Shown here one piece after another: positions 10,075 through 21,754 of a stretch of 64,000 bases of DNA. The stretch is from positions 246,001-310,000 of the forward strand of contig JAJEKV010000107.1 of NCBI GenBank assembly GCA_021234155.1, given 5' to 3'. The position numbers were made by a program, and so were the translations under genes. The notes beneath the pieces are model-generated. The model had not been told where the DNA came from and did no database searches. It was given only the letters and a program-made list of their open reading frames with translations. This DNA comes from Isoetes taiwanensis. Taxonomy: Eukaryota > Streptophyta > Lycopodiopsida > Isoetales > Isoetaceae. Position 1 is the first letter of the stretch. Each line of letters starts with the position of its first letter.

Positions 10075-13000
10075 TTGTTTGGCAGAGAACAAGAAGACTT
10101 TGAGCAGGATATGTCACCAGAGGCGATCAACGCAAGGCTGGTGCAGATGAGGAACCAGATGCAACACTTGATCAACTGGGCGATACCTCTGATGAATGAG
10201 CAGGAAGATGGTCCTCTACCTCCACCTCCACCTTGTCTTCCGGGTGGTGACGAAGTCCCTCAGCAGGAAGGGGAGGGCAACCAGGGGAACGTCAGGGATA
10301 GGAGAAGGAAGAGGAGAACCAGGAGCCCATCGTCATCTAGCTCCAGCTCATCAGACAGTTCTTCCAGCGAGGACAGCTCTAGCTCCGACAATCAGTCCGA
10401 CACACCTAGAGCAAGGAAAAGAGCAAGAAAGACAGATGACTATCAGAAAAAGGTGGATAGTGCTATGAGCAACGTATGGAAGACAAGGAAGCTGGGCCAG
10501 TTCTCAGGGAAAGACAAATCAGGCATGGAGGCTGAAGCATGGCTTGATGAAATGGAAGAATTTGGCAACTCCTACGGTATGAAAGACAAGGACATAGGGA
10601 AAGTTGCTACAGCTAACCTTATTGGACCGGCAAGGATCTGGTGGAAGGGATATGCTAAGTCTAACAAGCTGAAGAGGAACAATTGCAGATTTAAGATCTT
10701 CAGCAAGGCTTTCCGTAAGCACTATGTGCCAAGGTCTCATACTAGTAGACAGATCCAGCAGTTTTACAGGTTGAATCAGGGTAGCTTGTCGGTAGCTAAG
10801 TATACCGAAGAATTCATGAGGCTTAGGCTCCATGTTCCTGGAGTCTCAGAAAGGCAAGCAGTGGATACCTACATTGAGGGGTTGAACAGCAATATCAAGA
10901 GGCTTGTTAGAGCAATCAACCCAAGGTCAGTTGCAGAGGCTAAAGATAAAGCTATAAGTTTGGAGGAGGCACCAGCAACTCCAGCAGAGAAGCAGTCAAC
11001 CTTCAGGAGTAAGAGTTCAGGGCAGTATCAGGGGCAATATCAGGGTAAGCAATCAGCAGCTACACCATCAGGAGGCCAGCAACAAGGTAAGAGTCAGAAC
11101 AAAGCCTTTGGGGACCGTAAGCCACAGAATGCATCAGGGGGCAGTGCTCTTAAGCGTCTCCTAGACAGTCTGCCGAAAGAGAAGAGACAAGAATGCATTG
11201 AGAAAAAGTTATGTTTCAGGTGCTTCCAGCCAGGGCACCGAACGCATGATTGCCCATTCGTCATGCAGGCAGCCTTGGCAGAACTTGTGGATTGGGATTC
11301 CCCAACAGAAGCGGACGAAGACGACGACCAGCAGGAGGCCCAGGACTTCATAGATGGTGAGTGCCACATATGTGCAAACATTGAGTCAGGTGATATTAAG
11401 AATCAGTCGACTGTCATCGCGGCTGATGGGATCATAGATAGTAATCCATATGTAGTCCTCATAGATACAAGTAGCTCTCACAATTTTGCATCTCCTAGGC
11501 TGGCTGCTCTAATGAAGAACAAGGTATTGAAGTCTAAGCCAAGGCCAGTGGCTATGGCAAACGGCGCCATTCGGCACACTAAGGGGAGGAGGATCATCTT
11601 TGACATAGACCTTAGTGGGGCTAAGTGGCCGATGGGGGCGGAAGTCATGGATATCGGAAGATATGATCTTATAGTGGGGATGGAATTCTTGAAGCCAGCC
11701 AAAGCCATGATTGATTGCGACCGGAACGAAGTCACCATGACGACACCAGACGGCAGCAAATTGATAGTGAAAGGTAAGAAGCTAGATTCTCCCATGCAGT
11801 GTATCTCTTTGAAGCAGCTAAGGAAGAGTATAGAAAGGAATAAGGTGGACTACATCTTGAGGATGGAATCAGTTGAGCCAGGCAAGCAGGAGGGAAGTGA
11901 CCCAAAGGGGAATCAATTGCCCAGGCAGATAGCAAGGCTTATTTCAGAGTTCAAGGATGTATTTTCGGATGAAATCCGGCAGCTGCCACCTTATAGGGGT
12001 GTGGAATGTGAGATCACATTGGCTCCGGATGCGAAGCCTACCAGTAAGGCGCCATATAGAATGAGCACCCCAGAATTGATTGAGCTCAAGAAGCAGCTTC
12101 AGGAATTGCTCGAGCTTGGGTTTATAAGAGCAAGCGTGTCTCCTTTCGGAGCACCTATACTCTTTGTGAAAAAGAAAGATGGGAGCTTAAGAATGTGCAT
12201 AGACTATCGCCAGCTCAATAAGCAGACGATAAAGAACAAATATGCATTGCCAAGGGCAGATGACCGAATGGACCAGTTACAAGGAGCAAAGGTATTCTCT
12301 AAAATCGATTTGAGGTCAGGATACCACCAGATAAGAATAAAAGAAGAGGATATCCATAAGACCGCTTTTAGAACGCGGTATGGTCACTTTGAGTTTACAG
12401 TAATGCCCTTTGGATTATCGAACGCTCCAGCAACGTTTATGCGCCTCATGAACGACATCTTCAGAGACTTCTTGGATGAGTTTGTTATTGTCTTCTTCGA
12501 CGACATTCTAATCTACAGCAAGTCCCTTGAGGAGCATTGTCAGCATCTCAGGAAAGTCTTGGAAAAGTTGAGACATCATCGGTTGTATGCGAAGCTCTCT
12601 AAGTGCCACTTTGCAACAGGCCGAGTGGAATATTTGGGGCATGTAGTAACATCCGAGGGAATCTCCACAGATCCATCTAAGATTGAGGCAATAGTTGATT
12701 GGCCAGCTCCAAGGAATGTGGCAGAAGTAAGAAGCTTTCTCGGGTTGGCGGGATATTACAGAAAGTTCGTGAAGGACTTTGCTAAGTGGACGTCCCCTCT
12801 GTCGGACCTCACCAAGGCCAACAAGATTAAGGATTGGACTAGCCATTGGTTAGAGAAAGTCCAAGCTTCCTTCGAGAAGCTTAAAGAGGCCTTAACAACA
12901 GCACCAGTGCTTGTCCTCCCGGATCCGAGTAAAGATAAGTTAGTAGCAACGAATGCGAGCAAGATAGCAACAGGAGCAGTATTGATGCAAGAAGGAAGGG

Positions 13001-14831
13001 TAGTCGCCTACGACTCGAAGAAGATGAACGACGCCGAGCAACGCTACCCAACCCATGATCAGGAGCTGCTAGCCATTGTCAGGGCGTTAAGGATATGGAG
13101 GCATTATTTGCTGGGAAGGAAGTTTCAGTTGGATACTGATCACCAGAGCCTTCAGTATCTCTTCACCCAGCCACTCCTCAACTTAAGGCAAAGGAGGTGG
13201 ATGGAATTCCTTGAGGAGTATGATTTTGATATTATATATAAGCCCGACAAGCTTAATGTTGTAGCAGATGCCCTCTCAGGAGACCATTTCAGACAAGGAT
13301 GCATTGTAATGCGATTTCCACTCTTTCGAGTGAGTTTGGCAAGAAGATTGAGGAGTCCTTGCCAACGGATGTGGACTTCAAGGAGGTGTGGGAAAGCCTC
13401 TTCAAGGAAGCCAGAACAGATAAAGAGCGGGAAGCCTTCAAACATTATAAGAAGGAAGGCAACCTGTTGTATCACAAGCATAAGTTGTGTGTGCCCGAAT
13501 CATCAGGAGTAAGGAAGTTAATTCTTCATGACACACATAACAGCCCAATAGCAGGGCATGCTGGCTTCATGAAGATCTATTTCAAGATTCGAAGTAGTTA
13601 CTTCTGGCCAGGAATGAAGAGGCAGATAGCTGCATATATTCGGGATTGCCAGTTATGTCAGCAGACCAAAGCGGAGCAACTTCGGATTCCAGGTGCTCTT
13701 GAGCCATTGGGGGTGCCAAATGCGAAGTGGGAGGTCATAAGCATGGATTTCATCACAGGTCTCCCTAGAACTCTTCGAGGCAAGGATGCATTGATGGTTG
13801 TCGTAGACAAGTTATCTAAGATGGCACATTTTGTGCCTTGCAAGACTACTGACACCGCATTAGACACTGCCAAGTTATTTGTAAGGGAGATTTTCAGACT
13901 CCATGGCATGCCTCGGGAGATAATATCTGATAGAGATTCTAAGTTTATGAGTGCCTTTTGGCAGGATCTCTTTAGCACCATTCGGACGAAGCTCTCCATG
14001 AGCACGGCATATCATCCTTAAACAGATGGCCAGACGGAAAGGACGAATCGGATCATAGACATGCTTCGAAGTTATGTGTGGAACAAGCAGTCCAAGTGGG
14101 ATGAGTACATCCACTTGGTGGAATTCGCCTACAATAGTGCCAAGCAGGAGTCATCTCAGATGTCTCCTTTCATGGTAAATTACGGGTACCAATGCCTAAC
14201 CTCGGATACCTGGCACAATCCTGTGTCGAAGGTGGAAGTATCCCAGCAGATGTTAGGGGATATGCAGCAGCTAGTGGAAGAAGTAAGGGGTTACTTATTG
14301 GCAGCAAGAAGTTGGCAGAAGAGTGTAGCCGACAAGCACAGGACCGTAAGAGAGTTCAAGGTAGGCGATAGCGTTTGGTTGAAGATCAAGATGAAGCAAG
14401 CCAAGCTGCGGATTGGGAGTTGCAAGAAGCTTGCCCCTAGGTGGGCTGGTCCGTTCAAGATTTTGGAGAGAGTGGGCTCCCAAGCCTACAAGTTGGATCT
14501 TCCGGCCCATCTCAAGGTTCACAAGGTCTTCCACGTAAGTTTATTAAAAAGGCACAATCCTAACCCTGAGGAGGTTTTGGATACCCCAACTTTGTTGGAA
14601 ATGACGGAGGAGCAAGTAGAAATAGTGCCTGAATTACTTCTTGATAAGTCATTCAAGAAGACTAGGAGGTCTCAGTTCCTCCAATATTTGGTTAAGTGGA
14701 AGCACTTACCCGTGGAAGACGCGACATGGGTATTGAAGCAAGATTTGGAGAAGCAATACCCAGAGTTTATGAAGGAGTTTGATGGGCGAGTCGTCTCCGA
14801 CTTGGTCGACTCCGACTTGCCAGGAGGTTAG
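10075..14831 (+). pseudogene. Gag-pol polyprotein with C-terminal chromodomain-like region (Ty3 chromovirus type)
   Basis: Domains in order. A serine-rich acidic N-terminus. Gag core from about residue 140 (W-x-[22 protein letters not shown]-x3-SVAKYTEEF). Zinc knuckle [14 protein letters not shown] (nt 11212). Protease [10 protein letters not shown] (11464). RT with [22 protein letters not shown] and FFDDIL (Asp pair at 12499). RNase H ([11 protein letters not shown] near 12946). A change to another frame between about 13277 and 13300, explained by one lost base. Integrase with HHCC zinc site and D, D, E (E at 14037). A TAA stop at 14019-14021 where YHPQTDGQ is expected. Then a chromodomain-like end (YLVKWKHLPVEDATW, about 14690-14735). 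The usual protease DTG or DSG reads DTS and the first RNase H Asp reads Asn, so both may be inactive. The frameshift and stop disable integrase. Confidence 0.93.
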
Positions 14832-14912
14832 CTAGTATGTTGTTAGTTAGCCTTAAGCTTGGCGCATGCATTCTAGTTAGTAGAGTGCATGTGCCAGAAC
14901 CTTGGATCGTGT

Positions 14913-15231
14913 GGGCGATGATGGGATACGCCTTTAAGGCATTCTCTAGGCCACACGCACCAAGAGGTGCGCATGACCATTAGGGTCATGTGAGTGAGGA
15001 ATGAGGCATGGTGGGCGATGATGGGACATCGATCGGATGCTCTCTATGCCACGATGCGGGGGACGCACACCTGGCCGTAGGAGGGTCATGGTGAAGGTTA
15101 AAGTGATCATGCGCGATGATGGGATCGTGAGACGTTCCCTAGCTTCAAACCCTTGGGGCATGATGCACTAGGGGTACTCGGCACCGGGTAACTGAGTACA
15201 AGGTAGCACTCGATCATGGGCAATGATGGGA
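14913..15231 (+). repeat. Four ~100-bp degenerate tandem units in the 3' non-coding part
   Basis: The marker GGGCGATGATGGGA, or a one-base variant, starts at 14913, 15013, 15111 and 15218. Each copy is followed by a rearranged block with GCCAC or CATGATG. It lies after the pol stop and before the PPT. The rest of 14832-15680 has no gene. Confidence 0.65.
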
Positions 15232-15680
15232 GCATCTTAAACGATCCTTAAGCTCAAATCCGAAAGGGCCATGATCTTGTGCAAGGTAGTAGGACAACCT
15301 TGAGCCAGTAGTTCGGCTCAAGGAGGTAAGGGGGGTGGTCCCCTAAAACCACAAATTATTAACTAAACTAACGTAATGTGCTCCTTTTGCAGGCAAGTAG
15401 AAGGTGGACTTCAACGAGGAGCGCATTGCGAGAAGATAGGGGGAGCCATAATTTAGATTATGAACCCTAATAACTCTTATAATAATGTTTTGGAATTATT
15501 GTAAGAAATAACCGTGTTAAGGCTATATAATTTTGTATAAGTACAAATATAGCCTAAATTTTGGCTTTAACTAATAAAACTTGGTTGTTAAAGTAAACTA
15601 AAGGCTATGACATGTTGTTTCTTTTGCAGGCATAAGGTAGGTTCGTCACCTTAGCGCAATGCTGAGGACAGCATTGTCCT

Positions 15681-15693
15681 AAGGGGGGGAGAA
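15681..15693 (+). other. Polypurine tract
   Basis: AAGGGGGGGAGAA directly abuts the 3' LTR start TGTGATGG, as expected for the plus-strand cDNA primer. Confidence 0.9.
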
Positions 15694-17335
15694 TGTGATG
15701 GTCCAGGGGAATATACGCCATAAATACGTATATTCCTGGATCCGTCACTATACAAGTCTATCTTCATAGCCTTGTATACCATAGATTGTGGCACTAGGGG
15801 GCATGGCCAAGTTATTCACCTAACTTAGCCAACCATAGGTTAAGACCATTATCCACGTGGCCTTAACCTATTGGGAACCCGCCACCCAGGACGCACCCGA
15901 TTGGTGCCACGTGGCATCCTAGGTGGACCTAACTTATATAGGCTAGAACCCTAACCCTAGGCCTTTTCCAGCCCTAGCACCTAGAGACTCATCTACTCGT
16001 TCGAAACCCCGTTTCGAACATCGTCTGCTGTGGCATAGACTGGTGCAGCAGCCCCCGTAGGGTAGACTCGTTCTTGGAGCAAGAGCAGCATCACGTGAGT
16101 CGAAGACCATGGAGGCACACGGGTCTGGAGGGAGAGCTTCAGGAGCAGGTATGTAGGGTAGTAGTTGTGATAGCTCATCTGGAATTAGCATTCCAGGTGT
16201 GCTAGTATCTTGTATCTAGAGTAGAGCCATCCTAGAACCCGTATTCAACATCTTGAACCCTAAGCAATGAACCCTAACCATTAGTTAGATTTGTATGATT
16301 AGGTTAAGATGTTCTTCTTATGATCATACTTAGGATATGATGATTATGTGATGTTGGTTGATCATGTTTGCTCCTCTTGTATTGGGAAGGGGGGTAGAGA
16401 CCTAGAGCCATATGTAGTATGCTCCTAGAGTAGATCCCTTAGTTCCTATTAGTTGGCCTGTGCATAGGAGCCCACCAGGCTATCGAGGCTATGATGTGAC
16501 TCAGCACCACATAACGGGGCTAGAGGGAATGTGGAGGGAGGATCCCTGCCGAGTGGGGGCTTCGGGGGATCCCATAGCGGGCTAGGCTTATGGTCGGTCA
16601 CTTCGTGTGGGCCGAGCATGGGTCCGACACCTCCTGGGGCAATGGTGTCGCCCTGCCTCTCGAGAGCTGCAAGTGTTGGCATGGCTCTCGTTTTGGGGGG
16701 TTAAGTCGGGTACGAATCGTGTGTCGCCACAATTCTCTAGTCGCCCACGGAACCTCTAGACCCTGGGAAGGGGAGATGCAACCCTTCCTGCCTCATCGGA
16801 CCAGGGAGATGCAACCTGGAGTAGTCCCGATGGGTGATGCCATGGGATTGCGTATCCGGAAGGCTAGAGTCATGCCAGAGCCTGATTTAGCCCATCTGCA
16901 AAGTATGCACAGGAGGGGGGGATGGAGTGGTCAACCCTAGCCATTGTCTTATGCCAGCCCTCGTCATTGCCATGACTCGGTCTGCTCTATCTTGAGGCCT
17001 AGCCAGTCAGTCATCCTCCTTACGAGTCTGAGCCGGGGTAGGAGCTCTCATGTTTTATGGTTTATGATTATCATCTTTGTATTGATATATGTGTGATGCA
17101 CTACCCTTCGAGGTGGTACTTATATGTTTGATGCTAGTTTTGACATGTTATCGCTTCCGCTGTTATAGGAGCCCATAGGGGAAGGGCACGCAAGACACCT
17201 TCGTGTTCCCTCCCCGCACTAGGGATCACCTCAGAGTGCGGGGTAGACGAAGGGCCCGAGCGGTTGTTGAGCCGGACGGGGGATTTCCTGCCGAGTGTAC
17301 GGCTGGATGCCGTATGTTTAGCAGGGAGCGTCACA
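15694..17335 (+). repeat. 3' LTR of the plus-strand Ty3-type element
   Basis: 1,642 bp, begins TGTGATGG and ends AGCGTCACA, followed by the target copy TGTGC. It matches the 5' LTR throughout with scattered substitutions and small indels, many in 16540-16760. Confidence 0.95.
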
Positions 17336-18025
17336 TGTGCACAGGCCGAAACTAGTAGGGTGTTAAAGGGAGTACTAGGAGCATTCTATACTCAAGTTCA
17401 GAGGTCTCTTACCCCCCTTTTAGTCCCTGTTTACTGGAGCGACTGAACTAACTCATAGAGGCATCGACCATTCCATAACAGAGCATCATTCATAATTGAA
17501 AAGTATTCCTAATTACCAAAGAAGGGTTAATCTCAACCAAAACTAGCCAGAAAAGAATACTAGAGTCTTATTCTACAATTTGCAAGTTAAACTACCACTA
17601 ACCAGAGTTTCGGCTGGACCCGTTGTCAAGGGGTGCTTCCATAGCGATGTACTGGGGTAGCAGCGACAGGTAGAGGGTGTCTTGGCAATTTGGGGATGTT
17701 CAGCAACTGTACTTTGAGCGCCTAGCTGCTCCTTGATGCTGGCTGGATCGAAATTGGGGGTACAATGGGGGTAGCGCTGCCTTTGGTGGCTCAGTATAGA
17801 AACCCCCATGTTGGCCACTCAGGTTATGCCAAATGGCGCCTTCCCATCATTAGGTGTCTTAATAGCAAGTATTTAGATAATTATCCTTTATAATTAAGTT
17901 AACATAGCTAATTAAATCCCTTGTGGCCAACCCCCTAGGTTATCATACCCCAGGTGGCGTATCCATACCGAGTGACGTGTTCAATATATTTATACGTACA
18001 CCGTATAAATACTTGGAACGTCACA
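17336..18025 (-). repeat. 5' LTR of the left element, outer portion
   Basis: Continues the LTR interrupted at 4139 and ends in CGTCACA at 18019-18025, the same terminus as the related LTRs. The two portions total about 1.58 kb, close to the 1.64 kb of the relative. The outermost 54 bases can fold as a hairpin (GTGACG at 17972, CGTCAC at 18019). Confidence 0.8.
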
Positions 18026-19002
18026 CATGTCATCAGTTGAGTGCTCCTTGTTGGTGGATACCTATGAAAAATAATCTTCCACTTTGCGCCTTAGTTCATC
18101 CATTAACCCAACGGCATTGGAGGTTAGCAAGAATCTTGAGAGCTGCAGCATGGTATGATTCTGGCCAGTTAGCGACATGGCAAATCTTTCAAACAAAATT
18201 CTAATTGTCCCGAGGGGACAGACCTATTTAGCAAAAGGTTGCTAGTACTCTGCCATTGGTTGCTCCAGAGGCTAATGAAGGTTGCATGTGGATTTCCCAC
18301 CAGAGTATTCATGAGCGTAGGCCTGTGAACTCCATATATAGGCTGCTTGCCAATGTGATATCCTTTCGCCATCCACTAAATGGTCCCTTCAGCTCCCACC
18401 TCCTAGTTGGAGACGTATGTGGACTTGGGCTTGGGATAAACTACTTCATCCTAAGGTGGCTGTGCTTTGGTGGCAGATTCTTCACAGATGCCCCCATGTG
18501 AATGTGCTTGTCCACAAATTTGATCCTCGAGTGTCAGCATTTTGCCCACTGTGCACGCAAAGGGACGAGACTATTGAGCATTGTTTCTTTTTATGTGATC
18601 ATCTCTAGCCTGTTTGGTCTTGGCTGCTTTCTCTTTTTTATGTGACATTGACAAGTCAGCAGGTGCTCCTATTTATCCAGATACTTGGAATAAGTTGCAG
18701 AGCCAAGCATTTTATTTAGCATCAGGATGGTTGTTGTGGTCCATCTGGAAGCGCAGGAGATTATGTGTCTTTCAAGGTTTGGATATTCCTCCTGCAGTTG
18801 TCCTTCAGGACGCACAAGCTAGAATTGCTAAGGCCTACCATTGCTCTTCGCTTGCTCCTGCCTTATGTGTTGTCTTTTGTATGGGCTGGTGGTTCTACTC
18901 AGTGGATCATGATTACCCTCTGAGATGTTATTCCCGCATGTGCATTTGTATCTGGCTTTTAGCTTGGAGTTTCAATAAAGTTTGCCGTCTATAAAAAAAA
19001 AA
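18026..19002 (+). pseudogene. 3' remnant of a plant L1-type LINE (zf-RVT region and poly(A))
   Basis: Frames with stops encode the C-terminal part of a plant L1 ORF2. First comes a VNSIYRLLANV-like segment. Then the zinc-binding zf-RVT region: LLHPKVAVLWWQILHRC, FCPLC and ETIEHCFFLC (about 18430-18600). It ends near FNKVCRL, and TTTCAATAAAGT precedes a short A-run at 18993-19001, the 3' end of the retrotransposon. The 5' part is missing, and the left edge now abuts the LTR of the left element, which may have inserted into it. No active protein is possible. Confidence 0.7.
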
Positions 19003-21003
19003 TCTTGAAGCAGGCTTATCCAACTGAGTTTATTCTTGAAAGCATGCCTCAATATTCATGTCCACGAATTTTATTTATTTGCTCTTTGGGTCATCTGAAT
19101 CAGAGTCTAACACCTTTTAAGTTATGATCTCTAGATTTGTCTACTTTCGCCGAAGGTGCTTATTTATGGGGCGTCAAAACGTTATGGAAAACCCTAGAGT
19201 ATGTTGGTATAGGTAGGTGAACTCAGCCTAATTGAATCACTGGTCAATTGTTTGGTCAATTCTCTAGGCAAACTCTCGCTCAGGTTGTGGTAAAACACTC
19301 GTCAAACCTATGGTTATACGTCCTATCAAAGATCTTGGTCAAACTGTGGTTGAAGAATAAAACTCCTCTTTGAACATATTAAATAAAACTGCATTACTTC
19401 TAGTTTACCTTAAACCCTATTTCGCTTATAGCTTGGACAGAAAAACCCCACTTTCATTCATTCATTCATTCATTCATTATATTAGATTAAAGAGCATTAC
19501 CTGCAGTCTATTCAGATTATTTAACTGTGGTGATGGAAAGTCTGAAGAAAGGCTTGTATGCGTGCTCAATGTTCATGAGGATGAACTGAACTTCTTTATG
19601 TAAGGACTTTTATAAACTAGAATAAATTTCAAGAAAACAATAATCCATATGGGCCATAAACAAACTTGTACCATTTGGAATTAAATGCTGATCTATTTCT
19701 CCATGCATAGGTTCATACGTACTCATTTCTTGTTATGTGATATATATTCTTTTGATGGATCCTAGGACTTGCTGATAAATTTTTGGACTTCTTGCATTAA
19801 GTCATAAAAGATAAGCAAACTGTTTTCTATTTAATTTCACATATAGCTACATAAGTCTATAGTCCCAGCAAACTCGAAAGAATCATAAGATACTTAGAGA
19901 AACTACCGGGAAACTTGACAAATTTTCCTTTTTTGACTGAAAAAAACACAAATTCTCCTATAAAAATTTACAAAAGAGAAACGTTGTGGAATTAGAAAAA
20001 TTCAAAATTTCCTTTTTGCATGTTGCTCGCATTTCCTTAGCCGTTTGGGGCTTGGGTCATAAATGTTATAATTTGTCTATGTCAACCAAATAGCGGACTT
20101 ATCTTTCAAAAACATTTAATTTATAGCAATGCTCATCCAGATTCCATGCCAAATTCCAATGGGGATACACTCACCTTGCAGTTTTCTCTCTCTGCGCTGC
20201 TTGTGAAACAAAATGTGCTCTATAGAGACATTATACCATCTGAATTTGAGAAACTTTACCCCTGTATTAAAAAGTGCAGGAAATTTGGAGGCCGAGAATC
20301 ACACAAAAAGAATAGAAAAGGTCTATCTTCACTCAAAGCCACCGAATTTTGATCCTAGGCTTGTTAAGCTAATTGGAACTCGCATGACTCCAGAACGTTT
20401 TTCACTGATGGATTCGTTAATTTGTTTCAATCAGGGTTTTTAATACGTCCTAGTAACTCAAATCTTGCCTCTGGATAAGAACATACCTGGGTTTTTTTGT
20501 TGCCTTCACGAAACTGGTACTTATTCTTCTCAAACAATAAACGCAAGCATAGGCCATCGATTTCAAACCCTGAAAGACATTTTATCAACACTGAAAGAAT
20601 GCCCTTTATCAACACTGAAAGACACAGAGTTTACGTTCCAGTTTCATAACAGCTAACATTGCAGGTAATCCCGCAAGCCAAATTTCAAGGTAAAATTGCT
20701 CAATTTAAAGGCTTAGCAAGCCTTAATAATACTGTTGGCATAAGCGGCCATGGCAGAAAACCCATTTTTGGGACATGCTTCAGCTTATACTTTGTGGCAA
20801 GCTAGCATTTATCTTCGTCTCTAAAAGCTCTGCATGCTAACAATGGATGCAAACGAGTTGGCAAAAGATCGGACCTAAGTTACCAAATTTCTGGACATCG
20901 ATCTGTTAACTATAGAATAGAACTATACAAAAAGCACAAAACCACACTATAGAATATAACTGTACAAAGAGCAAAAAACCACAGATGTTCTGGGTTTCGG
21001 AAA
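19003..21003 (+). other. No recognisable gene
   Basis: AT-rich sequence without a gene I can support. It includes a short CATT repeat (about 19438-19467) and a locally repeated ATCAACACTGAAAGA (about 20580-20622). The frame at 20146-20443 shows no family I recognise. Confidence 0.5.
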
Positions 21004-21480
21004 TCACAGATGTTTATTTTTTATCCAATGTTTAGTATTCCAGAAAACACAGATAGACCTGTCGGGATTATAGGTGAAAAATGACAAAGTAGCAGCGGTC
21101 TGTATGTATGTGATTGTTCCTGTTGTTCTGTTGGCTATTTCTCCTGGTATGTCCATGTTGGTAATGATTATGACATTGCATCCCACGGCGATGTAAGGTA
21201 TCTGGTGGAATGTGGACGATCTCTTGCCATCTTGTTTCGCTTACCTCGTGTGCACTGAGGGTGAGGAAGAAAATTGGGATGCCCCACTTGTTGACCATTG
21301 CAAGCAGATCTTTGAGGCGCTTCTTGTGGTATTCAGGGTGTTTGGGATGCGCTTGGGAATTTTGTGCTTGATGATGTGGTGCATGCAAAATCTTGCTCTG
21401 TGGAGTTCGTGTGTATTGCTTTGTAGTGCTGGATATCCTTTGGAGAACCCTTGTGGTTATGGACTTCGAGCGATTGGCAT
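21004..21480 (-). pseudogene. Helitron Rep/helicase fragment, downstream piece (internally deleted)
   Basis: The minus strand encodes RLKDLLAMVNKWG and IPIFFLTLSAHEVS, then RWQEI, matching the Helitron_like_N region (DLLAMV, P-x-FF-x-TLS, RWPE). Almost at once, in an overlapping frame, MGCNVIIITNMDIPGEIAN follows, matching the C-terminal part of PIF1-type Helitron helicases. Some 1,000 residues of normal protein are missing between them, so this is an internally deleted fragment. Its upstream continuation lies beyond the copia element, at 33630-34696. Confidence 0.65.
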
Positions 21481-21485
21481 ATCTG

Positions 21486-21741
21486 TGTTTGGAATCTCCT
21501 TTCTATAGGAGATATTGCACCTTTACCTTTTGCCATATATGGCACATGTTTCACATATAGCACTCTTGCCTATTGTGGCACTAGCCTTATTGATGTATAA
21601 ATATGTTTCACATATAGCACTCTTGCCTATTGTGGCACTAGCCTAATTGTGGCGCATATTGATGTATAAATATGTATCTCATATGAATGAAAGATGATCT
21701 TGTCTTGTGGGAAAAGTTTTGTGTGTCTCATATTTCTAACA
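21486..21741 (+). repeat. 5' LTR of the copia element
   Basis: 256 bp, 57 bp longer than the 3' LTR because the TTTCACATATAGCAC...GGCACTAGCCT segment occurs twice in it (about 21550 and 21607). It is otherwise nearly the same as 33426-33624. Confidence 0.92.
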
Positions 21742-21754
21742 TGGTATCAGAGCC
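21742..21754 (+). other. Primer-binding site of the copia element
   Basis: TGGTATCAGAGCC immediately after the LTR end, Met-tRNA type. Confidence 0.9.

Larger units (their letters stand above)
4140..17335 (+). mobile_element. Complete Ty3-type LTR retrotransposon carrying a histone H3-like ORF1
   Basis: 13.2 kb. Direct LTRs 4140-5782 and 15694-17335 begin TGTGACG or TGTGATG and end CGTCACA. TGTGC flanks both sides (4135-4139, 17336-17340). The Met PBS is at 5784 and the PPT at 15681. Order: H3-like ORF1, accessory ORF2, gag, protease, RT, RNase H, integrase, chromodomain-like end, which is chromovirus order. Pol has one frameshift and one stop, and ORF2 is also broken, so this copy is probably not autonomous now. 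The LTRs are still very similar, so the insertion looks fairly young. Confidence 0.95.
1..18025 (-). mobile_element. Left Ty3-type LTR element, 5' half, minus strand, split by a related insertion
   Basis: Reading leftward on the minus strand: 5' LTR (18025 to 17336, then 4139 to 3242), Met-type PBS (3240-3228), leader with two hairpin repeats, histone-H3-like ORF1 (2452-1234) and ORF2 (1005 to the window edge). Gag-pol and the 3' LTR would lie beyond the left edge. The same gene order and alignable LTRs occur in the complete plus-strand element 4140-17335, which sits inside this LTR flanked by TGTGC, so this copy is the older one. A possible outer target duplication is CATGT at 18026-18030; the partner is outside the window. 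Confidence 0.85.

Noticed and set aside
13270-13305. Programmed frameshift between RNase H and integrase
   Set aside because: No slippery heptamer or pseudoknot seen, Ty3 pol is normally continuous there, and an extra stop follows; a single-base loss is simpler.
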